Source: Acidobacteriota bacterium
GTDB lineage: Bacteria > Acidobacteriota > Vicinamibacteria > Vicinamibacterales > UBA2999
DNA length: 38,856 bases
Assembly (NCBI GenBank): GCA_027622905.1
Contig: JAQBVV010000015.1
Coordinates: 1-38,856, forward strand
Direction of reading: 5' to 3'
Under the pieces are notes generated by a model. The model did no database searches and was not told the origin of the DNA. It was given only the letters and a program-made list of their open reading frames with translations. The translations under genes and the position numbers were made by a program. This document shows positions 17,250 through 27,975 of this stretch, one piece after another. Within the stretch, counting starts at the first letter, position 1. Every line of letters begins with the position of its first letter.

Positions 17250-17915
17250 TCAGTCTTCCCAGTCGTCCCAGGGATAGCGAAACGCCACGGACGCGCCGTT
17301 GCGCTCCACCAGCTCACGCACACGCGCCTCGGCGCTCTGCGCGACCTCCTCGAGGATACCGGAGCGCTCGGACTGCTCGCGCGCGGCGGCACTGAGCGCC
17401 CGTATCGCGCTCTCGCGATCCTGGGCCGTCACCCGGTTCCACCACCCGTCCACGTCCCTGAGGATCTCCATGTCGCGCATTTCGAGCGACAGGATGGCGG
17501 GCTGCGGCAGGCTGGCGTCGATCGAGAGCGGATACCGCGTGATGTCGATATCGAATGGCTCCTGCAGGTTGAAACCCGCCTTGGCCGTGAAGGTGCCACG
17601 CAACTCCAATGTCTTCGTGCTCCCCATCCAGGCGCTGGTCCAGCGGTGGTCCACGGACATGTCCCGGGACACGGTCGCCACCTCCAGGATCGGACTGTTC
17701 TGCTCGATCACCACCGTCTGGTTGATGGTCACCTGGGGCGTCACCTGAAACAGATCCTTGATCCCCTCGGCCGTGGCACTGGCGAGGTCGGTGGGGGCCT
17801 TGACCAGGACCACGTACAGCGCGGCAACCGACCCGGCCACCAGCAGGCCGACGACGACGGCGACGATCAGCAGCGCCTTCGAATTTGCCCCCGAGCGGGG
17901 TTCTTTCTGCATCAT
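17250..17915 (-). CDS. DUF4230-like membrane-anchored protein
   Basis: N-terminal TM segment, then VVIEQNSPILEVATVSRDMSVDHRWTSAWMGSTKTLELRGTFTAKAGFNL. Confidence 0.65.
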   Translation of the reverse strand: MMQKEPRSGANSKALLIVAVVVGLLVAGSVAALYVVLVKAPTDLASATAEGIKDLFQVTPQVTINQTVVIEQNSPILEVATVSRDMSVDHRWTSAWMGSTKTLELRGTFTAKAGFNLQEPFDIDITRYPLSIDASLPQPAILSLEMRDMEILRDVDGWWNRVTAQDRESAIRALSAAAREQSERSGILEEVAQSAEARVRELVERNGASVAFRYPWDDWED

Positions 17916-17926
17916 GGTTTCAGGCC

Positions 17927-18274
17927 TCAGGCCAGTCCGAAGATCTTGCCCTTCAAGGAGCGGACGCCGGCCACACCCAGGAACAGGGCGCCGGCGGCCG
18001 TGCCCGTGATCGGTGTCGGCACCGCCGCCAGCACGCCCAGTAGCACAGACACCCCCAGCGCCCGCCCGGGCGTGTCGCCGTTCCAGTATCGCTGAATCAG
18101 GTAGGTGGGAATCGAGACCGCCAGGAAGCTCAGCGGAATTGTGACCGCCCAGAGCAGGACGGCCCACCCGGCCAGTGTCCACAGATTGTCCACCACCACG
18201 AGAACCAGCGCGGACCAGGGATGAATCCTCCCCTTCGCCGTCTCGGTGCGCCGATCCTCGATGCTTGTCGTCAT
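17927..18274 (-). CDS. small membrane protein of unknown function
   Basis: 115 aa ORF with several hydrophobic segments, directly upstream of the DUF4230-like gene on the same strand. Confidence 0.6.
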   Translation of the reverse strand: MTTSIEDRRTETAKGRIHPWSALVLVVVDNLWTLAGWAVLLWAVTIPLSFLAVSIPTYLIQRYWNGDTPGRALGVSVLLGVLAAVPTPITGTAAGALFLGVAGVRSLKGKIFGLA

Positions 18275-18719
18275 CTCGTCTGTTCCAGCCGGGACGTCGA
18301 CCGCCCGGCAGCCACCAACATGAACAGACTATCGCACTGTGGGAAACGCTGCTGCGGGTACCCGGCGGCGCGGCAATCAAACTCGATGCGCGCTGCTGGT
18401 AATACACTTGGTGCGACTGCTGACTACACAGTCCGCAGCCTGTCGATCGCCGCACGATCCAGACGTTACCCACCGCATGGTCCACGGCGGTCTTATCGCC
18501 TGCTGGTGAGGATCTGCCGCCGTCGCGAAGCCGCGGTGAGCAGAAACCGGGACGGCGGCGGCGGCCGCACCTGGAGGTGCCGCGATTCCGGCGCGTCCCG
18601 GGATGAGCCGCGCGCCGGCGAAGGTATGGAGGGATAATGTGGTCGGTCAAGAAGCCGGCAGATCGGGTTTCCCTGTCGGCATCAGTGGGCCATGTGGCGC
18701 CACTCAAGGAGAGCACACC

Positions 18720-18944
18720 ATGAGAACCGTGATTGCGGCAATCGCCGTGCTGCTGCTGGCGACTCCGGTCCTGGCGCAGCAAAAGGATTGCGAGGAGCTC
18801 CGCACCGAGATCGAAGCCAAGATCAAGGCCAACGGCGTGGAGGAGTTCACCCTGGACATCGTCCCGAACGATCAGGTGGGGGACCGCAACGTGGTCGGCA
18901 GTTGCGACGGCGGCACCAGCAAGATCGTGTACACCCGCGGCTGA
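18720..18944 (+). CDS. small secreted DUF1161-like protein
   Basis: Signal peptide MRTVIAAIAVLLLATPVLAQ, then CEELRTEIEAKIKANGVEEFTLDIVPN..GSCDGGTSKIVYTRG. Confidence 0.75.
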   Translation: MRTVIAAIAVLLLATPVLAQQKDCEELRTEIEAKIKANGVEEFTLDIVPNDQVGDRNVVGSCDGGTSKIVYTRG

Positions 18945-19128
18945 CCTGCATCCGCGCTCGAGATTGCGCCTGGGTTCCGGCCGTGGCATGCCCGAAAGGG
19001 CAAGATTCCAAGTGTATTCAATGACTTTCGGTCGACTCGGCCTCCAATTCTCGCGCCCTGGCGAATGCCGCCTCCGCCAACTGCCCCTGCGCGCGAAGCC
19101 CAGATTGGGGCGCCACCCGGCCCTGTAG

Positions 19129-21336
19129 CTACAGCCCGCTCTCGCCGATCTTTAGCCAGGTTCCGCCCGGTTCTTGCTGTTCGACGCCCGGCTTCGACCA
19201 GTCGCACACGCCATCCGGAAATGCCCCCTTCAGGCGCACCATTTCTTCCGCGGTAAACGTCACCGCGTAATCGGCTGACGCGATCGGTTTCAACTGGCAC
19301 TTCACGATGTCATTGGCAATCGACCCGCCCGCGACCTCTCGGGGAAACGACGCGGAGGGATACAGCTGCTCGCAGCGGCCCGACGCGGCGCGCGTCGGCG
19401 TCTCCACCACCTTTGCCGACTCCTCGTCCCGAGTCCAGCAGGCATCGACGAGATCGGCCGGCTTCGCGCGACGGATCTTCGCGATCGGCGGATCGCCAGA
19501 GGCGTCCTCGTCCAGCGCCGTCAGCCATCGATCCATCTGGCTCAGGGCCTCCCGATACACGGGGCTCGACGTATTGCCACGGTACCGGTTGTCCTCCACG
19601 AGAATGATGTAGTTGTCCGCGGTCCCGTTCGCCTTCTGCAAGCGGTCGCGCACCGAGAACGAGTGAAACCGGATGTGCACGTCTCCGTCCGGATCATCAT
19701 CCAGGTAGTTGCGGTAGTCGATGACAGGCACCGACGCCAAACCTCCGCCGCCGTTGAGCACCCGACCTGTGCGGTAGGCTGCGCGGACGGCGGTGAGATC
19801 GGCCACCGCTCGCGCACTGACGACATTCCCGTCATGGTCGAACCCGCCAATCCGTTCGTTCAGATCGAGAAACTGCGCCGTGCTGATCGTCCCCGCGTTC
19901 AGCGCCAGGAGACCGTACTGCACCCCAACGTTGTCGAGTGGCCGCAGGGCGAAACCCGTCTTCGCATCGCGCCCGAAGGCATTCGCGGCATGGTCGTACA
20001 CGTCACAGCGCGTGCCCGTCGGATTAGTCGACGGATCGTACCGAAGATCCTCTGGCAGCACGTCGGGACAGAACTCCGACACATGAACGCGCCCGGCGCC
20101 GTCACGATCGATCTCCAGCATCGTGGCGAGACTGAGGAATCCCCCGACGCCGCGCTTCTGCTCATCGGTGAACGGAACCGCGGCCCGCGAGGCGAAGTAG
20201 GTATTCAGGAGACGGGCGTCGGTGATCGTCATGACCGTTGCAAACGTCATGTCCGGAAAAGTCCGACACGGAATCAGGCCGTCGAGCACTCCAGGGTAGT
20301 TGTCGGCGGTCTGCAGCTGTGGATACGAACCGCCCGAGCAGCCCCAACCGATCGTGAACCGTGGCTCGCCATAGGCCTCGATGAAGTGCTCCTTGACCAT
20401 CATGGTGGTCTCGGACGCCAGCAGGTCGCTGCAGTTATTGCGAGACACGTTCAACGACGACGAGGCGACGGCGTAGCCCTGCCGCAACATCACGTCGTTG
20501 TCGACGCCGCCCGTGTTGTCACCCTGGCGATACCAGCCCCTGACGCATCCGCCGCCGTGCGTGTAGATCAGCCGGTGATTCCACCCGGCGGGAGGACTCC
20601 AGGGGTCCGGAGTCGGGTCGGATGCCGGATCGTGCAGCATCGCGATCTGATAGATCCCACGATTGATCGTGCCCGTCTCGATCCGAACGACGTACGGCAC
20701 CGCGGTCCCGTCGAGGATCGACGCCTGCGCGAGATCGGGCGGTCTCACGCCCGAGGGCAGCGGCTTCAAGTCCCCTCCGGCTGTCGATCGATAGTAGTAG
20801 TCGACGCGGCGCTCGATGGAACAGTTGGCGTCGACTGGCGTGCCAAGCATCTCGCCGGATTGCAGCTCGAAGGTCTCCGTCTGGCACACGAACGGCTGCT
20901 GGTTAGGTCCGGAGAACACGGGACCGATCGTCGGATGATTGACGACGGTTCACCGCGTGGCACCGGTATCGCCCGGACGCCCGGCCGTTGCGGACACCGT
21001 GTTGCGCCCGAGGACAAGACCCGTGACCAGTCCCGTCAGTGTGTGGCGTGTGTCGTCGTGTCGAAAGACGCTGGTGACGTCGGTGCCGTTCAGCGCAACG
21101 CGCGGCTCACCCAGGGACATCGTCGGGGGCACCTGCACGCGGACCAGGACGTCGCCGCCGCTCACAAACTCGGGCTTGGCCGAGAGTGTGGTGATCATCA
21201 ATTTCCCGTCGATCGACTGCGCCGACGGTCCAGTCACCACCGACGTGAGGAACAAGCTTCCCACGAGGATCAGACCACCTGCCCCAGTGACGCGAGCGGC
21301 ACTCCCAAGCCGCGTGCGGCCAACGACGTTGTGCAT
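19129..21336 (-). pseudogene. DUF6351 family secreted protein interrupted by one in-frame UGA (20950-20952); ORF fragments 20950-21336 and 19129-20919
   Basis: The N-terminal ORF (signal peptide, ISGGDVLV-like start) ends ...GDTGATR*, and the same frame continues TVVNHPTIGPVFSGPNQQPFVCQTETF into the 596 aa ORF (GWNHRLIYTHGGGCVRGWY, GWGCSGGSYPQLQTADNYPGVLDGLI). Confidence 0.75.
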
Positions 21337-21570
21337 GCCCGACTCCCTTTCTGAACTCCGTCACCTCGTCTGGGGCGACTATACGGCAAGGGCAATCGCC
21401 TCGCGACTACAGGAAGCATGAGCCGGTACACAGTGTTTCCGGACGTCAGCTCAGTCTTCCGGGAAGGAAGACGAAAGCCGACGTGAATGTTTCTTGCAGG
21501 CGCGGGACAGGCTCCGGTCGCTCGGGTTTCCGCCGGCCGACACGGAACCGCACGGCACCGATCGTGATGC

Positions 21571-22569
21571 TCAGGTCATCGGACGGTCGCTGACGACGGC
21601 GGATACGAGGCCCGAGGGCGTCTCCACTTCCAGTTGAGTTCCGGCAGCAACGAAGTCGCGGTGCACGTAGCCGAGTGCGATCGCCCCCAGGCTGGGCGAT
21701 CGTGCGGCGCTGGTGACGCCGCCGACATCGCGCGTGTCGGAGAACATTCTGGCGCCGCCGACCGGCAAGTTCTGCGGCTGCTCACCCTGCACGCGCAACC
21801 CCACGAGCCTCTTGGCAACCCGCCCATGTCCGCGGTGAAGAACCCTGATGATCACTTCCTGCCCCACGTAGCAACCCTTGCTCATCGAGATCGCGCGATC
21901 CTCGATCCCGGCCTCGAGCGGTATCGTCTCGTCGGTCATGTCCGTACCGAACAGCGGATAGCCCGCTTCGATCCGCGCGGCCTCGATCGCCTCGGGCTCC
22001 GCCACGGTGGCACCATGTTCGACGAGCGCGCGCTGAAGATCGGCGCCCTGCGCCGGGTCGGCATAGAGAACGAATCCGGGAACGCCGAGCTGAGAGACGC
22101 GCGCAACGACGACGGGGGCGCCGCCGAACTCAGCCCTGGCGTTGCAATACTCGGACCACGACGCCAGACCGGACATGCCGGTCAGGACGGCCTCGATGGT
22201 CGACGCCGCGGCCGGACCGTGAAGCCACACCGCCGCCAGCGTGTCCGACAGGTCCGCGATCTGCACGTCCTCGCTGAACAGGAACTGATCCAGTCGCTCC
22301 AAGGTGACCGACAGGAGGTCGGCGGGGACGTCCAGCAGCATCATGTCGCCGGACTCGAAGATGTGGATGTCGGTGAGCATCCGCCCCTGGGGCGTCAGCC
22401 ACGCCGCGTAGCAGCCGGTTCCCGGCGTCAGCGCCTGAATGTCGTTGGTCAGCAGGCCGTGCAGATACCTGGCCCTGTCCGCACCCGTGAGGCCGATGCC
22501 TCCGCGCCGTGCGATCGCGCCGATTGCCGCCTTTTCCTTGAGCGCGCGGTAGTTGTCCTGAGTGGTCAT
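21571..22569 (-). CDS. ygfZ: YgfZ/GcvT-domain folate-binding protein (Fe-S cluster related); alternative start at 22584
   Basis: LTGADRARYLHGLLTNDIQALTPGTGCYAAWLTPQGRMLTDI and MSKGCYVGQEVIIRVLHRGHG. Confidence 0.86.
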   Translation of the reverse strand: MTTQDNYRALKEKAAIGAIARRGGIGLTGADRARYLHGLLTNDIQALTPGTGCYAAWLTPQGRMLTDIHIFESGDMMLLDVPADLLSVTLERLDQFLFSEDVQIADLSDTLAAVWLHGPAAASTIEAVLTGMSGLASWSEYCNARAEFGGAPVVVARVSQLGVPGFVLYADPAQGADLQRALVEHGATVAEPEAIEAARIEAGYPLFGTDMTDETIPLEAGIEDRAISMSKGCYVGQEVIIRVLHRGHGRVAKRLVGLRVQGEQPQNLPVGGARMFSDTRDVGGVTSAARSPSLGAIALGYVHRDFVAAGTQLEVETPSGLVSAVVSDRPMT

Positions 22570-22603
22570 AAGGCATGAGAACACTGATAGGATTCCAGCA
22601 GTG

Positions 22604-24271
22604 TCTATTCGCTATTGTATCTGCGCGGCGATGCTCATCCTCGCCGGTACGACAACCGGAGGGCAGGCGCCGGAACCCACGTCGGAATCCACGTCGGAAC
22701 CCACGTCCCGCGGCTACACCATCTTCGCCGGTGGCAACGTGGTCGGCCGCGAAGCGGTCACCGTCCAGCAAACAGCCGATGGCACCACGATCTCGGCCAC
22801 CGGCCGCATCTCGGGGTCTCTTGATATCGTGATCGATCGCGCCGAGGTGCGCTATCGGGCGGACTGGACACCCGAAGCATTCGAGATCGAGGCCACTGTG
22901 AACGGCGGCAGCACGGCGCTCTACACGACCTTCGACGGCGAGACGGCGTTCACCAAGGGACTTGATGGCGGCGAACGGATCGAGCAGACCGACGACATCT
23001 CCGCCGGGTCGCTTGTGCTCCCCAACGTGTTCTTCGGTGCCTACGAAGCGCTGGCCCGTCAGCTGGCGGGCGCCGCTGACGGGCAGGAGTTCCCCGTCTA
23101 TCTCGGCAGAGGCTCGCAGGGCGCGATGCAGGTGACGAGTGCAGGCGAAGAGCAGATCCAGATCGGGGCAGCCACGCTCAGCGTTCGGCGCACGTCTTTG
23201 TCGTACACGAACCCGCGGGGCACAAGCGTCGTCCACCTCTACGCCGACGAGGACGGCTCTCTGCTGCGTGTCAGCATTCCCGACATGAGTCTCGACTTCA
23301 TGCGGGAGGATCTGGCGTCGTCAACGTCGCGGGCGGTGGTCTACTCGAATCCCGGTGACGAGACTGTCACGATCCCGGCCGCGGGTTTCAATCTTGGCGG
23401 GACGCTAACGCGCCCGCCTGCCGGCACCGGTCGAATGCCGGCGGTCATCCTGCTCGGAGGAGTGGCATCCAGCGATCGCGAGGGCGTCGTCGCTGGCGTG
23501 CCGATTCTGGGTCAGCTTGCCGGCGCGATCGCTGAAGCCGGGATCGTTGCCGTGCGATACGACAAGCGTGGTACCGGGCAAAGCGGTGGCCGAGCCGAAT
23601 CAGCAACGCTCGGCGATTACGCCGCCGACGCCAGAGACGTTGTCCGCTGGCTGTCCGACCAGCCCGATATCGACCGCGATCGCATCGCCGTGCTCGGATT
23701 CAACGAAGGCGCCTGGACGGCCTTGCTCGTGGCAACCCGCGAGCGGCGAATCGCGGGAGTCGTGACCATCGCCTCTCCGGCCGCTACCGGCGCGGACCGG
23801 GTGCTCGAACAGCAGCGCCAGGCGCTGGCCAGGCTCGACACCTCTCCAACAGCCCTCGTCGCCAGAATCGAGCTGCAGAACAAGATCAACGAGGCGGCCA
23901 TGACCGGGCGCGGCTGGGACGACATCCCTGATGACATACGTCGGCAGGCTGACACGCCCTGGTTCGAGAGCTTCCTGAAGTTCGATCCCGCAGAGACCAT
24001 CAGCGATGTCCGCCGGCCGGTGCTGCTCGTGCACGGTGAACTGGACGCCGAAGTCCCGGTGTCGCATCTGGATCGCCTCGCCGAGGCGGCCAGAGACGGT
24101 CGCCCCACATCGGTCGCCGTCGCCAGGCTTCCAGGCGTCAATCATCTGTTGCTGCCCGCTGTCACCGGCGACACCGACGAGTACGCGTCGCTGGACGACC
24201 GCGATGTGAGCGGGGCCGCACGCGCGTCCATCACCGACTGGTTGGCGGAGACCTTCTCGGCCGTCCGCTAG
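22604..24271 (+). CDS. secreted alpha/beta hydrolase with N-terminal beta domain; start uncertain (22562-22631)
   Basis: VRYDKRGTGQSGGR, AVLGFNEGAWTALLVA, VLLVHGELDAEVPVSHLDRL, GVNHLLLP. Confidence 0.78.
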   Translation, partial: SIRYCICAAMLILAGTTTGGQAPEPTSESTSEPTSRGYTIFAGGNVVGREAVTVQQTADGTTISATGRISGSLDIVIDRAEVRYRADWTPEAFEIEATVNGGSTALYTTFDGETAFTKGLDGGERIEQTDDISAGSLVLPNVFFGAYEALARQLAGAADGQEFPVYLGRGSQGAMQVTSAGEEQIQIGAATLSVRRTSLSYTNPRGTSVVHLYADEDGSLLRVSIPDMSLDFMREDLASSTSRAVVYSNPGDETVTIPAAGFNLGGTLTRPPAGTGRMPAVILLGGVASSDREGVVAGVPILGQLAGAIAEAGIVAVRYDKRGTGQSGGRAESATLGDYAADARDVVRWLSDQPDIDRDRIAVLGFNEGAWTALLVATRERRIAGVVTIASPAATGADRVLEQQRQALARLDTSPTALVARIELQNKINEAAMTGRGWDDIPDDIRRQADTPWFESFLKFDPAETISDVRRPVLLVHGELDAEVPVSHLDRLAEAARDGRPTSVAVARLPGVNHLLLPAVTGDTDEYASLDDRDVSGAARASITDWLAETFSAVR

Positions 24272-24299
24272 TCGGGGCGAGAGCAAAAAGGGAACCTTG

Positions 24300-25133
24300 A
24301 TGCAGGCGAAGCCGGTTCGAACAACTGACCTGAAAGAACTGAAACGGCGTGGCGAGAAGATCGCCATGCTCACGGCGTACGACGCGACGATGGCTCGCCT
24401 GCTGGATCGAGCCGGCATCGACGTTCTGCTGGTGGGAGATTCGCTGGGCATGGTCGTCCTGGGCTACGACACCACCGTGCCGGTCACGCTGGACGACATG
24501 CTGCACCATACGCGGATCGTGGTGCGGGGCACCGAACGGGCGCTCGTCGTCGCTGACATGCCGTTCCTGAGCTACCAGGTCAGTACGTCCGAGGCGGTGC
24601 GGAATGCCGGCCGGCTGATGAAAGAGGGCGGGGCGGCGGCGGTGAAACTCGAAGGCGGGCGCGCGGTCATCGACGTCGTCAAGCGGCTCGTCGACGTGGG
24701 CATCCCGGTGATGGGACATCTCGGACTGCTTCCCCAGTCCGTTCACCAGGTGGGCGGATTCCACAAGCAGGCGACGCGCCCCGCGGAAGTCGAGAGGCTG
24801 CTCGCCGACGCCGCCGCGCTCGAGGCGGCTGGCGCGTTCTCGATCGTGCTCGAGTCCATTCCTTCCGAGGTCGCGAAGGCCGCCACCGCGCACGTGAGCG
24901 TCCCGACGATCGGCATCGGGGCGGGACCGCACTGCGATGGCCAGGTTCTGGTGTGCTCCGACATGCTGGGGCTCTTCGACGATTTCGTGCCACCGTTCGT
25001 CAAGCAGTACGCAAGGCTTGCCGACACGATCCGTGACGCGGGCCACGCGTATATCGAGGACGTACGCGCCGGACGCTTTCCTGAAGCCGGCTCCCCCGCC
25101 ACGGCGCCCGGGAACAAGACACGGACGGCGTAG
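24300..25133 (+). CDS. panB: 3-methyl-2-oxobutanoate hydroxymethyltransferase PanB
   Basis: KIAMLTAYDATMARLLDRAGIDVLLVGDSLGMVVLGYDTTVPVTLDDM, GHLGLLPQSVHQVGG. Confidence 0.95.
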   Translation: MQAKPVRTTDLKELKRRGEKIAMLTAYDATMARLLDRAGIDVLLVGDSLGMVVLGYDTTVPVTLDDMLHHTRIVVRGTERALVVADMPFLSYQVSTSEAVRNAGRLMKEGGAAAVKLEGGRAVIDVVKRLVDVGIPVMGHLGLLPQSVHQVGGFHKQATRPAEVERLLADAAALEAAGAFSIVLESIPSEVAKAATAHVSVPTIGIGAGPHCDGQVLVCSDMLGLFDDFVPPFVKQYARLADTIRDAGHAYIEDVRAGRFPEAGSPATAPGNKTRTA

Positions 25134-25134
25134 G

Positions 25135-26022
25135 ATGATGCTGAAGCTGGTCACGTCGATCGCGCCGCTCCGCGACCGGGTGGCCGAGGCCCGGCGTGCC
25201 GGCCTGCAGGTGGGGCTCGTCCCGACCATGGGGGCGCTGCACGCCGGACATGTGCGCCTGATCGAGCAGGCGCGGCTCGAATGCGGTTGCGTCGTCGTCA
25301 GCATCTTCGTCAACCCGCTGCAGTTCGATCGCAAGGATGACCTTGCGCGCTATCCACGTCCGCTCCAGGCGGATGTCGCTGTGTGTGCCGCGGCCGGCGT
25401 GGACATCGTCTTCGCGCCGACGGTCGAGGGAATGTACCCAGGAGAGGCGGAATGTACCGTGGATGTGGGACGGGTCGCCGATCATCTCTGCGGCCGGTAT
25501 CGCCCGGGCCACTTTCGTGGCATGGCGACCGTGGTCCTCAAGTTGCTTCAGATCGTGCAGCCGGATCGCGCCTATTTCGGCGAGAAGGATGCGCAGCAGC
25601 TCGCCGTCATTCGCCACATGGCGCGGGATTTCAACGTCCCCGTGCGGATTGAAGGCGTTGCCACCGTGCGCGACGCCGACGGCCTCGCGCTCAGTTCCCG
25701 CAACCAGCGGCTCGCACCCGAGGAGCGTGTGCTGGCCAGGTCACTGCACAGCCTGCTGCGCGAAGCGGAGCGGCTGGTCGCGGAGGGCGAGCGCGATCCG
25801 AAGCAGGTCACCGCGATCGCCAGCGGGATACTGCCCGATGACGATCGTCTCCGCCTCGAGTATCTCGACGTCGTCGATCCGGAGCACATCCAGCCCGTCG
25901 AGCGGATCGAGGGTCCGGTGCTGGTGGCCGGAGCCCTCTGGGTCGGCTCGACGAGACTGATCGACAACCTGCTGTGCCACCCGTCGGGGGCGCCCCAGGT
26001 TGCGGCCCTTCCTGGAACCTGA
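25135..26022 (+). CDS. panC: pantothenate synthetase PanC
   Basis: VGLVPTMGALHAGHVRLIEQAR, VSIFVNPLQF, YFGEKDAQQLAVIRHM, LALSSRNQRL. Confidence 0.96.
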   Translation: MMLKLVTSIAPLRDRVAEARRAGLQVGLVPTMGALHAGHVRLIEQARLECGCVVVSIFVNPLQFDRKDDLARYPRPLQADVAVCAAAGVDIVFAPTVEGMYPGEAECTVDVGRVADHLCGRYRPGHFRGMATVVLKLLQIVQPDRAYFGEKDAQQLAVIRHMARDFNVPVRIEGVATVRDADGLALSSRNQRLAPEERVLARSLHSLLREAERLVAEGERDPKQVTAIASGILPDDDRLRLEYLDVVDPEHIQPVERIEGPVLVAGALWVGSTRLIDNLLCHPSGAPQVAALPGT

Positions 26023-26060
26023 AAGTATCTACAGACCTTTTTTCAACGTAACGGAGTGAG

Positions 26061-27125
26061 ATGAAGACCTATCGCATTGCTGTGATTGCCGGTGACGGCA
26101 TCGGACAGGAAGTGATCCCCGCCGGTATCACCGTCCTGAACATCGTCGGTGAGCAACATGACTTCCGCTGCGAGTTCACCGAGTTCCCGTGGGGATGCGA
26201 CTTCTATCTCCGCAGCGGGCGCATGCTGGATCCCGATGGACTTGATCAGGTGCGCGCGTTCGATGCCATCTACTTCGGCGCCATCGGCGATCCCCGCGTC
26301 GCCGATCACATTTCCGCGCGAGAGCTGATTCTTCCGCTGCGGCTGGCATGCGGGCAGTACGTCAACCTGAGGCCGATGCGGCTGCTGGCGGGCATCGACT
26401 CCCCGCTCAAGGGCCGAACGGCGGCGGACATCGACATGGTCTGCGTTCGTGAGAACTCCGAGGGGGAGTATTGCGGTATCGGGGGTCGGCTGCACGCCGG
26501 AACGCCCGATGAACTCGCGCAGCAAACTGGCATCTTCACGCGGAAGGGCATCGAACGCATCGCGAGATACGCCTTCGAGGTGGCCCGGTCGCGTCCCCGG
26601 AAGCTGCTGGCCAGCGCGACGAAATCCAATGCCCTGCAACACGCGATGGTGTTCTGGGATGAGGTGGTGGCGGACGTGGCGAAGGACTATCCGGACGTGA
26701 CGTTCGGGAAGTACCACGTCGATGCGCTCGCGGCGCGGATGGTGACACACCCCGACACGCTGGACGTGATCGTCGCGTCCAACATGTTCGGCGACATCCT
26801 GACCGACATCGGGTCCGCCATCTCGGGAAGCCTGGGCGTCGGTCCGGGCGGAAACATCAACCCCGATCGGACCGCGCCATCGATGTTCGAGCCGATTCAT
26901 GGATCGGCGCCCGACATCGCCGGCAAGGGCATCGCCAACCCGATCGCCACGATCTGGGCCGGCGCCATGATGCTCGACCACCTGGGGGAACGCGCCGCGC
27001 ACGACCGCATCCTCACTGCTATCGAGCGCGTCATCGGCGACGGACGCGTGAGGACTCCGGACCTCGGCGGCACGTCGACGACAGCCGACATGGCGAAGGC
27101 CGTGACGGCGGCGCTGACGGCCTGA
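26061..27125 (+). CDS. isocitrate/isopropylmalate dehydrogenase family; tartrate or D-malate dehydrogenase-like
   Basis: YRIAVIAGDGIGQEVIPAG, VRENSEGEYCGIGGR, VIVASNMFGDILTDIGSAISGSLGVGPGGNIN, FEPIHGSAPDIAGKGIANP. Confidence 0.85.
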   Translation: MKTYRIAVIAGDGIGQEVIPAGITVLNIVGEQHDFRCEFTEFPWGCDFYLRSGRMLDPDGLDQVRAFDAIYFGAIGDPRVADHISARELILPLRLACGQYVNLRPMRLLAGIDSPLKGRTAADIDMVCVRENSEGEYCGIGGRLHAGTPDELAQQTGIFTRKGIERIARYAFEVARSRPRKLLASATKSNALQHAMVFWDEVVADVAKDYPDVTFGKYHVDALAARMVTHPDTLDVIVASNMFGDILTDIGSAISGSLGVGPGGNINPDRTAPSMFEPIHGSAPDIAGKGIANPIATIWAGAMMLDHLGERAAHDRILTAIERVIGDGRVRTPDLGGTSTTADMAKAVTAALTA

Positions 27126-27204
27126 GGACACGAGACCCGCCCGGGTTGCGGCAGCCCGGCCACCTGCAAGGCGGGCGCAGGATCGAGGTGAAAAAACCGG
27201 GTTC

Positions 27205-27975
27205 CTATTGGTTCTCGCGAGCGAACTCGCTCAGGGGGGCCAACCCTGGCGTGTAACCCGAGTGCGACGGCACGATGGCCGTCACATCCGCGCGGTCGGC
27301 GACGAGTCTCTGCTCCAGGCGCACCAGCGACGCCCGGTTCTCGGCCTGGCTGTCACTGAAGATCCACGGTGCCCCCTGGAGGGCGCCGTCGGTCGTCACG
27401 TCCGCCGAGTCACCGACGAACAGCACGCCGTCGGCCAGAAACGCGGCGCTGCCAGCCGTGTGGCCAGGAACCGCGTATACGCGGATGCGCGCCCCACCCA
27501 GCGTCACCACCTGACCGTCCCTCAGCACGCCTGTCACCTTGACACCCGTCGGACTGACCGGAAACAGCCGCGTCACCGGCCCGAGCGACCCCGCGCGGCC
27601 CTCGACAAGCGGCACCTCGGCCCCGAGTGCCATGACCTGCGCGTCGGGAAAGCGCGCGACCGCCGCTGTGTGATCTGAATGGCCATGGGTGAGCAGTATC
27701 GCAGCGACCGCTGAGGGACCCAGCCCCATCCCCGATAGCTCCCCGAGGATGGCCTCTCCGGTGTCGTCCCCTCCGGCGTCGATGAGGATGACTCGCTGGT
27801 CGCGCGTCGGGACTATGCCCGCGCTTGAAAATCCCGCGGCGACCACGCGGATTCGATCGAACTCCTGGCGATCCAGCGTCGCCCGCCGACCGATAAACGT
27901 TGCCGCCAGGAGCCATGCAACGCCAAGCGCCAGCACAAGCACCAGCGTGATGATCGTTCTGAAGAGCCACTTCAT
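27205..27975 (-). CDS. MBL-fold metallo-hydrolase with N-terminal TM anchor
   Basis: MKWLFRTIITLVLVLALGVAWLL anchor, LLTHGHSDHTAAVARF, YAVPGHTAGSAAFLADGVLFVGDS. Confidence 0.87.
   Translation of the reverse strand: MKWLFRTIITLVLVLALGVAWLLAATFIGRRATLDRQEFDRIRVVAAGFSSAGIVPTRDQRVILIDAGGDDTGEAILGELSGMGLGPSAVAAILLTHGHSDHTAAVARFPDAQVMALGAEVPLVEGRAGSLGPVTRLFPVSPTGVKVTGVLRDGQVVTLGGARIRVYAVPGHTAGSAAFLADGVLFVGDSADVTTDGALQGAPWIFSDSQAENRASLVRLEQRLVADRADVTAIVPSHSGYTPGLAPLSEFARENQ

Noticed and set aside
20923-20949. Calling the DUF6351 hairpin a SECIS element outright
   Set aside because: Loop spacing and loop sequence do not fit known bacterial SECIS rules; kept only as a hypothesis alongside pseudogene or sequencing error.
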